Below, piece after piece: positions 17,199 through 26,532 of a stretch of DNA of 64,000 nucleotides. Each line of letters starts with the position of its first letter. Positions within the stretch are counted from its first letter, which is position 1. This DNA comes from AAA164-E04 sp964342825. GTDB lineage: Bacteria > Verrucomicrobiota > Verrucomicrobiia > Limisphaerales > AAA164-E04. The translations under genes and the position numbers were made by a program. Location of the stretch: NCBI GenBank assembly GCA_964342825.1, contig CAYFHO010000007.1:55697-119696 (forward strand), given 5' to 3'. A model generated the notes under the pieces. It had not been told where the DNA came from, did no database searches, and worked only from the letters and a program-made list of their open reading frames with translations.

Positions 17199-19217
17199 CT
17201 AGTGATTGGTTAAGAATTCCGCACTGGTCAACATCGCCCAAAGCAGTTGTTTCACCGCCTTTGTCGGCCGATCATTTCTTTGATTAAGAAACTTGGTTGC
17301 AGCATCCATTTCTTCTGAATCTGGCAAACGTCCGTACACTCTTAGAAAAGCCAGTTCAACTTTCGCCTTTTCTGAGCTTTTGCTCAGCACTGCTTGGGTT
17401 GTGTTTTCATCTTTTGGATTCAATAGTGCGTCGATCAGGGGGGAGTTGGAAAGAAACATGGCCTGCTGTAAAGAGGCATTGTAATTTACAGGCAGCACAT
17501 CGGGAAAATGTTGGATGAATGATTGACGCAAAGAATCCAGCTGCTTACCGTCCGCCATGTTCTCAGCTTGATGATACCCGCATGCAACCAGCAAAGATCG
17601 ATAAATAACCTCAGCCGTTAAAGGTTTTTCATTGGACCAGGCAAAAGTGTCTTTTTCAGCAGGGCGATCTGGTCCCGACCAACTGGAGCGTTGATAGGTT
17701 TCACTGTTTGCCAAAGTTCGAATCAGGTGGTGAATATCGTATCCGCTCCTTTCAAAATCTTTCGCCAGCCATTCCAATAGCGAAGGGTGACTTGCCGGGT
17801 GTGTGGAATTCATTTCATCGACTGGATGCACCAGACCTCGTCCCATCATTAAGGCCCAAATTCGATTCACCGTTGATTTGGCCAGAAGGGGATTGTTTTC
17901 CGTTACCGCCGCAGCGAGTTTTTCTCTCCTGGAAAATTTGGGTATGGCGGGTTTCTCTGGTTTCGCTTTCTCAGGAGGAGGGGGAAGAAGGTAATATTCA
18001 GGCAAGTCCTCTTCTTTCACATTGGGTTCAGGTCGCTTCTCGGGGACCTTGACACCATTGAGGAAATTCAAAGTAGCAGGCTGGGATTCCTTTTTTAAAT
18101 TGGCAAAACTGATGAATCCTCCTATGGCTGATTCTGCAATTCCAATTCCTGATTGAGTGTCGACGTTTTTGCTTCGATTGAACGCGGCAACCATTCCCCA
18201 ATAGTGGCCTTGTTTGATTTCATTGGCGAGCGGGTGATCGTGGCATTGAGCGCACTTGACCTGGGTGCCAAAGACCACAGGCGCGACCGCTTCAGCCATG
18301 GCCTGGTGGTTGTTTTCGCGTTCGTAAAGAAACCAAATGGCACCTGGATCGGTGGATTCGCTTCGTCTGGCAACAATCAACTCACGAACAACCTCATCCC
18401 AGGGGCGATTTTTTATAAACACTGACTTGAGGTAATCATGCCATCCGTTAGAGCGTCGACGATTTTCCCAATTCTTGCCGCGTCTCTCCATGAGCATGGT
18501 GTCGAATAATTCTGCAAAGTGATTGGCAAATTCTTCGGACATCAACAACCGGTCAACTTCGATGGAGCGCTTTTGAATTTCCGGGCTTCTTAGAAAATAA
18601 TCGGATTCATCCATAGTGGGTGGGCGACCTACTAAATCCAAAAAAAGCCGACGCTGAAATGTGCGATCATCACAAACCTGAGTAGGAGCGATGCCTTGAG
18701 ACTGCAATCTTCGTTCAATGAAAAAATCAATAATTTGGTGACCGGAAAGTCCTGATGGTGGCTGGACGGTTTCGACTTGTGCCAAGGGGCTGTGAGCCGT
18801 TTCTTGTTTCCATTCATCCTCATTGGTTAAAGGCAATTCCTTGAATGCATTGATCCAATTTTGAATTTTCTGAATAGCCTCTGGCGGGACTTGTTTCTTG
18901 GGGGGCATGTGAGGATCCGAGCCTTCCAGAAGGACATTATATAATGAGCTGGAAGTCGCATCACCTGCCTTCACGATGGGACCATTTTCTCCGCCTTTGA
19001 TGAGCCCATGAAATGTGCTGAGGTCGAGGTCTGCCTTCGTCTTTAAAGGTCCGTGGCACTTCACACAATGATCATTCAGGATAGGTTCGATATCGCGTTG
19101 CCAATCGGGTGTTTGATCTGCGTTCAGATGCAGGCACAACGCTGCCACAATGGGTATGCCTACTCTCAGGCAGACCATTCGAAAACTTTGATGAGATGTC
19201 AGGGTGAATTTTCTCAT
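17199..19217 (-). CDS. PSCyt1-DUF1549-DUF1553 surface cytochrome protein
   Basis: About 672 residues from the ATG at 19217. The frame extends to 19292, but the 19217 start has GGAG 5 bases upstream and leads straight into a signal peptide. Order of parts: signal peptide; PSCyt1 with HCVKCHG (C51, C54, H55) and an MPP motif (HMPPKKQVP); DUF1549 with AQCHDHPLANEIKQGHYWG; a Pro/Glu/Lys-rich linker; DUF1553 with STVNRIWALMMGRGLVHP and SLLEWLAKDFERSGYD. It is typical of planctomycete/verrucomicrobial outer-surface cytochromes of unknown substrate. It is the first gene of a likely operon with DUF1501 and WD40, and transcribed divergently from the aldolase at 19351. Confidence 0.88.
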   Translation of the reverse strand: MRKFTLTSHQSFRMVCLRVGIPIVAALCLHLNADQTPDWQRDIEPILNDHCVKCHGPLKTKADLDLSTFHGLIKGGENGPIVKAGDATSSSLYNVLLEGSDPHMPPKKQVPPEAIQKIQNWINAFKELPLTNEDEWKQETAHSPLAQVETVQPPSGLSGHQIIDFFIERRLQSQGIAPTQVCDDRTFQRRLFLDLVGRPPTMDESDYFLRSPEIQKRSIEVDRLLMSEEFANHFAELFDTMLMERRGKNWENRRRSNGWHDYLKSVFIKNRPWDEVVRELIVARRSESTDPGAIWFLYERENNHQAMAEAVAPVVFGTQVKCAQCHDHPLANEIKQGHYWGMVAAFNRSKNVDTQSGIGIAESAIGGFISFANLKKESQPATLNFLNGVKVPEKRPEPNVKEEDLPEYYLLPPPPEKAKPEKPAIPKFSRREKLAAAVTENNPLLAKSTVNRIWALMMGRGLVHPVDEMNSTHPASHPSLLEWLAKDFERSGYDIHHLIRTLANSETYQRSSWSGPDRPAEKDTFAWSNEKPLTAEVIYRSLLVACGYHQAENMADGKQLDSLRQSFIQHFPDVLPVNYNASLQQAMFLSNSPLIDALLNPKDENTTQAVLSKSSEKAKVELAFLRVYGRLPDSEEMDAATKFLNQRNDRPTKAVKQLLWAMLTSAEFLTNH

Positions 19218-19350
19218 ACAAGCTCCAATAAGGTTCATCCAAAGGATAACCCTCTGCATTTCAGAAACAATCCTTTTGTGGATTTCAATCAAACATTCTC
19301 ATTGAAAGTACTGAAGATGCACAGGAAGATGATCACTCATTCACAACAGT

Positions 19351-20268
19351 ATGGACACCAAGGATCCCGAACCATTCCAGTTAATCGCCGCGCCCTTTAC
19401 TCCTTTCAAGCAAAGTGGCGAAATTGATGTCGATGTCATTCCTCACATGGCAAGGCATTTCAAGCAATCAGGTGTTGCAGGTGCATTTGTGAATGGAACA
19501 ACAGGAGAGTATGCATCCCTGACCATGGATGAGCGTTGTGAATTGACGGAAGCATGGATGGATGCAGGGCGGGATGAAGAATTGGATATTACGGTTCATG
19601 TCGGTGATAACAGCTTGCCAAATGCTTTGAAACTGGCCTCACACGCTTATGCATGCGGTGCGGATGCCATCAGTGCCCTGGCTCCTTCCTATTTTAAAAC
19701 AGGCGACATGAATGCACTCGTTGAATGGACTGCCGCCATCGCTGACGAAATTCCTGACTGTCCTTTCTACTACTACCATATCCCGGGAATGACCGGTGTT
19801 CGCTTTCCGATGAGTACCTATCTGGAGCAGGCAAGTGAAAGGATTCCGAACCTGCAAGGGATCAAATATTCAGACATCCAGCCCATGGACATTTTAAAAT
19901 GTCTGGAGGTGGAGCCTGCAACCCATGAAATACTCTTTGGTTGTGATGAAGCACTTCTTACAGGTTTGGTGCTGGGGGCATATGGTGCGGTGGGAAGTAC
20001 CTACAATTTTATGGCTCCGCATTATCTCAAGGTGATCGAAGCTTTTGAATCTGGAGATTTTGAACTCGCACGGAAATACCAGACTCAAGCCATTCACATT
20101 GTGGATCAGTTGGCTGAAAAGCAATTTCTTCCAGCGGCCAAAACTTTAATGCGGATTTATGATATAGATTGTGGCCCCGTAAGAGCCCCCTTAACACCCT
20201 TGAGTCCGGTCGAAGCTGATGCTCTGCTGTGCCGAATGGAGCCTCAAATTAAAAAGCTTATTCAATAA
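19351..20268 (+). CDS. Dihydrodipicolinate synthase / N-acetylneuraminate lyase family aldolase
   Basis: 305 residues, a complete TIM-barrel class I aldolase of the DapA/NanA superfamily. Visible features are the pyruvate-carboxylate loop FVNGTTGEYASL, the catalytic-tyrosine region FYYYHIPGMTG (Tyr142 by alignment) and the Schiff-base lysine in GIKYSD (Lys172). The YYYHIP..TGV pattern and GIKYSD are closer to N-acetylneuraminate lyase than to DapA, so cleavage of sialic acid or a related 2-keto acid to pyruvate and an amino-sugar is the best guess; other 2-keto acid aldolases are possible. No transporter or epimerase for sialic acid is in the window. Its 3' end overlaps the convergent serine hydrolase gene by 11 bases. 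Confidence 0.85.
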   Translation: MDTKDPEPFQLIAAPFTPFKQSGEIDVDVIPHMARHFKQSGVAGAFVNGTTGEYASLTMDERCELTEAWMDAGRDEELDITVHVGDNSLPNALKLASHAYACGADAISALAPSYFKTGDMNALVEWTAAIADEIPDCPFYYYHIPGMTGVRFPMSTYLEQASERIPNLQGIKYSDIQPMDILKCLEVEPATHEILFGCDEALLTGLVLGAYGAVGSTYNFMAPHYLKVIEAFESGDFELARKYQTQAIHIVDQLAEKQFLPAAKTLMRIYDIDCGPVRAPLTPLSPVEADALLCRMEPQIKKLIQ

Positions 20269-21499
20269 TGGCTTCGTATATCAGGCCCTTCAAACTTCTT
20301 TCAAGATTCCAGGTATAAGGCATCGTTTGCTCCATGGTGATGACTGCAAGTTCATCTTCAGGAGACACCCAGAAGTGTGTGCTTGCGGCACCGCCCCAAC
20401 CGTATTCTCCGACCCGGGCATCTGGATCGTATTCAGATTTTGCGGTGACAACATTGAATCCCAACCCAAAACCAAAACCATCTCGTGTATCACCAATTCC
20501 GATAGGAAATGCACTTCCCTCAAGATGGTTCGAAGTCATTTCACGCACGGTTTCTTCTTTCAGTAACCGATTTCCAAATAACTCGCCCTCGTTCAAGAGC
20601 ATTTGCAAATACTTTGCGTAATCTGATGCTGTTGAAACCAAACCTCCGCCCCCGGAGAAGAAACGAGGGGGAAATCGATAGTCGCTTTTTTCAGTGGATT
20701 CCATTGCCAGCTGTCCATTGGTGTAGAGAGTTGCGAACCGGTTGCGTTTTTCAATAGGAACATGAAATCCAGTGTCATGCATTTTCAAAGGTTCAAAGAT
20801 TCTTTCCTTTAGAAAACGGTCCAGCGATTGCCCGGTAACATGCTCGATCAATGCCCCCTGCACATCGACGGAAATACTGTAAGCCCATTTCTCCCCTGGA
20901 TGATAGGCGAGAGGCAGTGATGCGACTTTTTCCAAAAACTTTCCGGTGTCGTTGGTTTTGTCAAGGATGCCAGCCTGAACGTAAAGCTTGTCGACTTCCG
21001 AATTACCAAAGAAGCCGTAGGTCAAACCCGCTGTATGACGTAGAAGATCACGAACAGTGGGAATACGATTGGGTTCAATCATTTTTCCGCCCTCAAGCAC
21101 TCGAAGACCTTCAAGCTGAGTAAGGTGTTTTTCGATGGGGGCATCCAGGGCAATTTTACCTTCTTCTATAAGCATCATGATTCCGGTGGAAACGATCGGT
21201 TTCGTCATGGAGAATATTCGGAAAATGGTGTCGGTGGTCATTGGGGTTTGGGATTTCAGATCCCTCCATCCGTGTGCTTCCATGTGAACAATACCGCCTT
21301 TTCTCAAAACCAGAGTCACAGCACCAGCCAGTTCTTTCTTATCCAAATGATGGCCAACCTCAAGCTCGATCTGGCGAAGTTTGGCTCCATCCATTTTGGC
21401 TTCACTTGATGTTAGAAACGGCAATGAATCCGCCTTCATGTTGAATTGGAATGGGATAACTACGCTCATCAGGGCTGTTAATGTTGCCGCAAATCTCAT
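20258..21499 (-). CDS. Beta-lactamase-family serine hydrolase (class C / esterase type)
   Basis: About 413 residues from the ATG at 21499. A longer start at 21535 is possible, but 21499 has GGAAGGA about 8 bases upstream and starts a signal peptide (MRFAATLTALMSVVIPF). Class C-like motifs are present: SMTK (S-x-x-K nucleophile) within FRIFSMTKPIVSTG, WAYSISVDV in the place of Y-x-N, and GGGGLVSTASDYAKYLQM. The DLLRHTAGLTYG block is typical of EstB-like esterases and D-aminopeptidase-like relatives. It is probably a periplasmic esterase or peptidase rather than a resistance beta-lactamase. It is divergent from the sulfatase gene and converges on the aldolase. Confidence 0.85.
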   Translation of the reverse strand: MRFAATLTALMSVVIPFQFNMKADSLPFLTSSEAKMDGAKLRQIELEVGHHLDKKELAGAVTLVLRKGGIVHMEAHGWRDLKSQTPMTTDTIFRIFSMTKPIVSTGIMMLIEEGKIALDAPIEKHLTQLEGLRVLEGGKMIEPNRIPTVRDLLRHTAGLTYGFFGNSEVDKLYVQAGILDKTNDTGKFLEKVASLPLAYHPGEKWAYSISVDVQGALIEHVTGQSLDRFLKERIFEPLKMHDTGFHVPIEKRNRFATLYTNGQLAMESTEKSDYRFPPRFFSGGGGLVSTASDYAKYLQMLLNEGELFGNRLLKEETVREMTSNHLEGSAFPIGIGDTRDGFGFGLGFNVVTAKSEYDPDARVGEYGWGGAASTHFWVSPEDELAVITMEQTMPYTWNLERSLKGLIYEAIIE

Positions 21500-21653
21500 G
21501 GGCTCGATCCTTCCTTCTTCTCGCAGTAATGTCAAATATTCGCATCATTTATCAGTCCGCACTTTCTGTGCACCTGTGGACCATGATATTGTCATTGAAT
21601 CCCCCCAGAACTGGCTGGATTTACCCGAAATTATCATGCACTCTCACCCGACC

Positions 21654-23123
21654 ATGTCCCGGAATTTTTACCTTAGTTGTATCATCATAGGCTTGAGTGT
21701 GTTTGTGATCAGTAGTGGTATTGCAGACGCAGACTCGACGCGAAAGCCCAATTTCATTTTCATCCTGAGCGACGACATCGCTCAAGGTGACATGGGGGCT
21801 TATGGACAGAAATTGATTCAAACTCCCAGGCTTGATCAGATGGCTGCTGAAGGCACGCGCTACCTTCAGGCTTACTGTGGAACAAGTGTTTGCGCCCCCA
21901 GCCGGTCCTCTTTCTTTACTGGATTACATACCGGTCATTGCCCTGTGCGGGGCAACTATGAAGTGCCTCCGGAAGGACAACTGCCATTGCCTGATGAAAC
22001 AGTCACGATTGCCGAGGTTGCCAAATCAGCGGGCTACGCAACGTCCACTTTTGGAAAATGGGGAATGGGGTTTTTTGATACCAGCGGCAGTCCTCACAAT
22101 CAGGGCGTGGACCATTTCTTTGGATACAATTGCCAGCGTCATGCTCACTCCTATTTCCCAACCTATCTCTACGATGATGCCCAGCCTTTCATTCTCCCTG
22201 GCAATGACGGGCAGAGTGTCGGTGAGACTTATGCCCAGGAACTCATTCAAGAAGACATGATAAAATGGGTGCGTGATCACGCCGATGAACCGTTCTTCAT
22301 GTTTTATGCGATCACTCTGCCCCATGGCCGGCATGAAATCGATGATTTTGGTATATACGAAGACATGCCCTGGTCAGACAAACAAAAGGCGTATGCAGCC
22401 CAGGTCACGCGGATCGATTCAGATATCGGAGAACTGGTGGATACTTTGAGATTACTGGGCATTGCGGAACATACACTGATCGTTTTTTCGGGAGACAATG
22501 GTTCTTCGTTTGACCCTTCGTCTGAGATCGGTAAACGATTTGATCAAGCCAGCAATGGTCTTCGTGGATTCAAACGGGGGATGTATGAAGGGGCATTGCG
22601 CCAGGCGGCTTTTGCCTGGTGGCCAGGAACCGTTCCGGCAGGTCGGGTCGACGATCAACCCTGGGCTTTTTGGGATCTGATGCCAACATTTGTCGACCTT
22701 TCAGGTGCAACTCCCCCCAGTGGTTATGAAACCGATGGGAAATCGCTGGTTTCTTATTTGAAAGGTGGAGCCGCACCCGTGCGCGATTATTTCTACTGGG
22801 AATTACACCTTGGGAATCGCCCGGTACAAGCCGCTCGATTCGGTGATTGGAAAGCTGTGAGGAACGGAATCGACAGGTCCATTGAAATTTATGACCTCAG
22901 TCAGGATGCTGCCGAATCACACGATTTGGCTGATTCAAAACCTGAATTGGTTGCCAGAGCGGAAACGATCTTTAAAGAAGCTCATCGTCCTGATCCCAAT
23001 TGGCCGCTGGATCGAAGAGCAGAAAAACACTCCGCTCAAGCCAAAAAAGCTTGGGAGATAAAAAAGTGGCGTGACCAAAACCATTGGATACCTGATAATG
23101 CCATTCACAGATCCAACCAATAA
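21654..23123 (+). CDS. Formylglycine-dependent sulfatase (arylsulfatase family)
   Basis: About 490 residues from the ATG at 21654. The open frame reaches back to 21381 across the divergent promoter, and 21636 is an alternative; 21654 is chosen because it starts the signal peptide MSRNFYLSCIIIGL. Type I sulfatase marks: FIFILSDDIAQGDMGAYG (metal-binding Asp pair), CAPSRSSFFTG with Cys80 as the residue converted to formylglycine by a maturation enzyme (not in this window), GKWGMGF, and IVFSGDNGSS. The usual reaction is removal of sulfate esters from polysaccharides or aryl compounds in the periplasm or at the surface. Six bases separate its stop from the next gene, so they form an operon. Confidence 0.92.
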   Translation: MSRNFYLSCIIIGLSVFVISSGIADADSTRKPNFIFILSDDIAQGDMGAYGQKLIQTPRLDQMAAEGTRYLQAYCGTSVCAPSRSSFFTGLHTGHCPVRGNYEVPPEGQLPLPDETVTIAEVAKSAGYATSTFGKWGMGFFDTSGSPHNQGVDHFFGYNCQRHAHSYFPTYLYDDAQPFILPGNDGQSVGETYAQELIQEDMIKWVRDHADEPFFMFYAITLPHGRHEIDDFGIYEDMPWSDKQKAYAAQVTRIDSDIGELVDTLRLLGIAEHTLIVFSGDNGSSFDPSSEIGKRFDQASNGLRGFKRGMYEGALRQAAFAWWPGTVPAGRVDDQPWAFWDLMPTFVDLSGATPPSGYETDGKSLVSYLKGGAAPVRDYFYWELHLGNRPVQAARFGDWKAVRNGIDRSIEIYDLSQDAAESHDLADSKPELVARAETIFKEAHRPDPNWPLDRRAEKHSAQAKKAWEIKKWRDQNHWIPDNAIHRSNQ

Positions 23124-23129
23124 TCTTTT

Positions 23130-26100
23130 ATGAAGAGATCACTCATCACCCTTATCGCCGCCCTGTTTGTTTGCATGGGGCAGGAATATGAAGTTTTTGC
23201 CGCACAACGCGCTGTCGGGGGACCTCATGCTGTGGACATTGACCCGCCCACGGCCACATCAGTCAGGTCTCAGAAAGTAGAAGCTCCTATGCAGGGCGAG
23301 CGCATTGTGCTTATCGGTAACGGTCTTGCCGAAAGAGATACCTGGTTCAGTCGAATCGAGCCCGAACTTCATTTGAGATTTCCAGATCAAAAATTGATCT
23401 TCCGTAATATGGCTCGTCCCGGAGATACTCCCGGATTCCGACCTCACGCATCCCGCGGTTCGCAATGGGCTTTCCCTGGAGCCGAAAATTTTCATCCTGA
23501 CCTTCAGCACCATGAAGGGATCGGATTTTTTCCAACCCCTGATCAATGGTTGCATCATCTCAAAGCCGATACGGTTGTTGCCTTCTTTGGTTATAACGAA
23601 TCGTTCGACGGGCCTGAAGGTGTTGCCAAGTATGAGGCGGAACTAACCGCTTTCGTTAAACACACCTTGTCCAAAGCTTACAATGGGAAACAAGCACCGC
23701 GGCTCGTGCTGGTCTCACCGATTGCCTTTGAGGATCTGTCGGCGAACCGCAAGCTTCCTGATGGAGAAAAGGAAAATGCCAATCTTGCCCTATACACCCA
23801 GGCCATGCGACGGGTGGCCAAGCAACATGGATTGACTTTCATTAATTTATTTAACCGTACAAAAGCCCTCTACAAACGTCTGGAGGAACCATTCACCATT
23901 AACGGATTTGCTCCTACAGAAACGGGATATCAAAGAATTGCCAGGTGGTTGGCGGTGGGCCTTTACGGTAAAGGGAAACGTCAATCCAACTCAAATCCCG
24001 ACTTGGTTCAGAAGGCCGTGAAACAAAAGGATTGGATGTGGAACAATGACTACAATCTGGTCAATGGGGTTCACACTCATGGTCGCAGGTACAATCCCTT
24101 CGGGCCCCAGAATTATCCGGATGAAGTCCGCAAGACACGTGAGATGGCCGAGCTGCGAGATGATCTGATTCATGACATCGCCCAGGGAAAGAAATCCACG
24201 TTGTCGGTGGATGACTCACAAACCCATGAATTGCCGGCTGTTCCTACCAATTTCAATCCCAATGATTCCAAGGGGAAAATGGGCAGTATCGATTACCAGG
24301 ATGGAGACGAAGCCATTAAGGATTTGACCATGGCTGAGGGATTTCAGGTTGAATTGTTTGCCTCTGAAAAACAGTTTCCCGACATGAGAAATCCAGTCCA
24401 GATGTCCTTCGACAACAAGGGGCGTTTGTGGGTGGCCGTGATGCCTGCATATCCGCATTGGAAGCCGGGCGATTCCATGCCGAACGACAAGTTAATCATC
24501 CTGGAGGACACGGACAACGATGGACGAGCTGACAAACAAATTACTTTTGCGGATGGATTACATTTGCCAATCGGTTTTGAAATTGCTCCCGAGGGAGTTT
24601 ACGTTTCACAGGAACCCAACCTGATTCGACTGGTGGATGAGGATGGAGATGATCATGCAGACCGACAGGAAATTCTGCTGCATGGTTTCGATTCACACGA
24701 CACACATCATGCCATCTCGGCTTATTGTGCCGATGCATCAGGCGCGTTTTACATGGGAGAAGGACGCTTTCTTCACAGTCAGGTCGAAACACCCTATGGT
24801 CCGAGAAGATGTAATGATGGAGGTGTCTGGCGTTTCGATCCCATCACTTTTCGCCTCGAAAGATACAGTCAATCGGACTACTCCAATCCCTGGGGCGTTG
24901 CTTTTGATTATTGGGAACAATGTTACATCGCCGATGGGTCTCCAGGTCGTAGTTGGTGGGGATTGCCTGTCTCAGCCAAGATGCCTTACGGGGTTGAGAT
25001 TCCCAAATTCGATACTTTTGTTCCCAAACGTGCTCGCCCTACTTCCGGGACTGAATTTGTCAGCTCGCGACATTTTCCAGAGGAATGGCAGGGTGCTTTC
25101 ATGATTTGTAACAGCATCGGGTTCCTTGGAATCAGTGTGGCAAAGGTTGAAGACGATGGGGCGGGTTACAAAGGTGATCACATCACTGACTTAATCTCAT
25201 CTTCCGACAAAAATTTCCGTCCTGTGGATCTTGAGTTTGCTCCGGATGGTTCTTTGTATCTGGTGGATTGGCACAATACATTGATCGGTCACATGCAGCA
25301 CAACGCTCGTGACCCCAACCGTGATCACGATCACGGGCGTATCTATCGCATTACCCATAAAACACGTCCATTGGTGAAACCAGCCAAAGTTGCTGGTGCG
25401 TCCATACCTCAGCTTTTGGAAAACCTGAAACTACCGGAATATCGCTCTCGCTATCGGACTCGACGGGAGCTGCGCAGTCACCCCGCTTCTGAAGTGATTC
25501 CGGCAGTCAAAAAATGGGTTGATGCGCTGGATCGCAATGATCCGGATTACGAGCACCATCTTTGTGAAGCCCTATGGGCGACCTGGGCTCAACGGGAAGT
25601 CGATCTGGATATTCTGCAAAAGTGCCTGCACGCACGTTCATACCAGGCTCGTGCTGCTGCTGTCAGTGTTTTGCGATTCGCATTTTATGATATTCCAGGC
25701 AGCGAGAGTTTGTTTTTGCAGGCAGCTCATGACACACATCCACGTGTCCGACTCGAAGCCATTGTCGGGGCTTCCTGGATGGACAATGTCGAAGGGGCCC
25801 GAATCGCTTTGGAAGCTCTGCGTTATCCTTTCGATAAATGGACCGGACCAGTCACCCAGACGATCCTTCAAAAGACTTTGGCTGATGACGTCCAAGTTCT
25901 TTTGAAGCGCAAAAATAATCCATATCCCATCGAGCAAAATGAACGGGCCAGGCAGTTTCTCTCGGGAGAATTGGACTTGGCTGAAGGTTTGGAATCCGAA
26001 GCAGATAAACGCTACGGCCCCACGACTAAATTGACAAAGTCTCAACGAGAGGAATATGAGCTGGGTCGCGAAGTTTTCCGACGTGATGCACATTGTTCCA

Positions 26101-26513
26101 CTTGTCATCAAGCCAATGGCAAAGGTGTTCCAGGTATTTATCCCCCTTTGGAGATGAGTGATAATCCCTGGTTGGAAGCGAACGACGAACGCCTGATCAA
26201 AATTGTCCTCAAAGGTCTTTGGGGCCCCATGCAGCTCAAAGGACAGGTGTTCGATCCCAGTAAAGGTGTGCCTCCGATGCCTGGTTTCGCTCCCTTATTA
26301 AGTGACAAGGAAGTAGCTGCCGTGATCAACTACGTCAGGAATTCCTTTGGGAACAAAGATGAGTTCATCAAACCCGATCAAGTTGCAAAAATTCGCAGTT
26401 CAACCGCGGATCGACAAGATTTCTATCTGATGGAAGACATCATGAAGGAACATCCGATACAGGGCTGGGAGAAATGGAAAGAGTCAGCAGCCGGTTACGA
26501 AAGCTTTGAGTAG
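23130..26513 (+). CDS. SGNH-like / membrane-bound dehydrogenase / HEAT / cytochrome c fusion (PVC type)
   Basis: 1,127 residues with a signal peptide. Residues about 45-280 form an SGNH/GDSL-like domain. From about 390 to 760 is the Pirellula/Verrucomicrobium-type dehydrogenase propeller (MAEGFQVELFASE, DNKGRLWVAVMPAYPHW, DWHNTLIGHMQHNARDPNRD). A HEAT-like helical stretch (about 760-940) follows, then a C-terminal cytochrome c domain with CSTCHQANGKG (C989, C992, H993) and an axial-Met region (PPMPGF). Sorbosone/glucose-dehydrogenase-like propellers of this class are thought to oxidise sugars and pass electrons to the attached heme. The SGNH catalytic residues look lost: GNG replaces GDS, and the final His is not seen. 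It is co-transcribed with the sulfatase, which suggests sugar oxidation after desulfation. Confidence 0.88.
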   Translation: MKRSLITLIAALFVCMGQEYEVFAAQRAVGGPHAVDIDPPTATSVRSQKVEAPMQGERIVLIGNGLAERDTWFSRIEPELHLRFPDQKLIFRNMARPGDTPGFRPHASRGSQWAFPGAENFHPDLQHHEGIGFFPTPDQWLHHLKADTVVAFFGYNESFDGPEGVAKYEAELTAFVKHTLSKAYNGKQAPRLVLVSPIAFEDLSANRKLPDGEKENANLALYTQAMRRVAKQHGLTFINLFNRTKALYKRLEEPFTINGFAPTETGYQRIARWLAVGLYGKGKRQSNSNPDLVQKAVKQKDWMWNNDYNLVNGVHTHGRRYNPFGPQNYPDEVRKTREMAELRDDLIHDIAQGKKSTLSVDDSQTHELPAVPTNFNPNDSKGKMGSIDYQDGDEAIKDLTMAEGFQVELFASEKQFPDMRNPVQMSFDNKGRLWVAVMPAYPHWKPGDSMPNDKLIILEDTDNDGRADKQITFADGLHLPIGFEIAPEGVYVSQEPNLIRLVDEDGDDHADRQEILLHGFDSHDTHHAISAYCADASGAFYMGEGRFLHSQVETPYGPRRCNDGGVWRFDPITFRLERYSQSDYSNPWGVAFDYWEQCYIADGSPGRSWWGLPVSAKMPYGVEIPKFDTFVPKRARPTSGTEFVSSRHFPEEWQGAFMICNSIGFLGISVAKVEDDGAGYKGDHITDLISSSDKNFRPVDLEFAPDGSLYLVDWHNTLIGHMQHNARDPNRDHDHGRIYRITHKTRPLVKPAKVAGASIPQLLENLKLPEYRSRYRTRRELRSHPASEVIPAVKKWVDALDRNDPDYEHHLCEALWATWAQREVDLDILQKCLHARSYQARAAAVSVLRFAFYDIPGSESLFLQAAHDTHPRVRLEAIVGASWMDNVEGARIALEALRYPFDKWTGPVTQTILQKTLADDVQVLLKRKNNPYPIEQNERARQFLSGELDLAEGLESEADKRYGPTTKLTKSQREEYELGREVFRRDAHCSTCHQANGKGVPGIYPPLEMSDNPWLEANDERLIKIVLKGLWGPMQLKGQVFDPSKGVPPMPGFAPLLSDKEVAAVINYVRNSFGNKDEFIKPDQVAKIRSSTADRQDFYLMEDIMKEHPIQGWEKWKESAAGYESFE

Positions 26514-26532
26514 GCAATCAATGGCTGCCATA

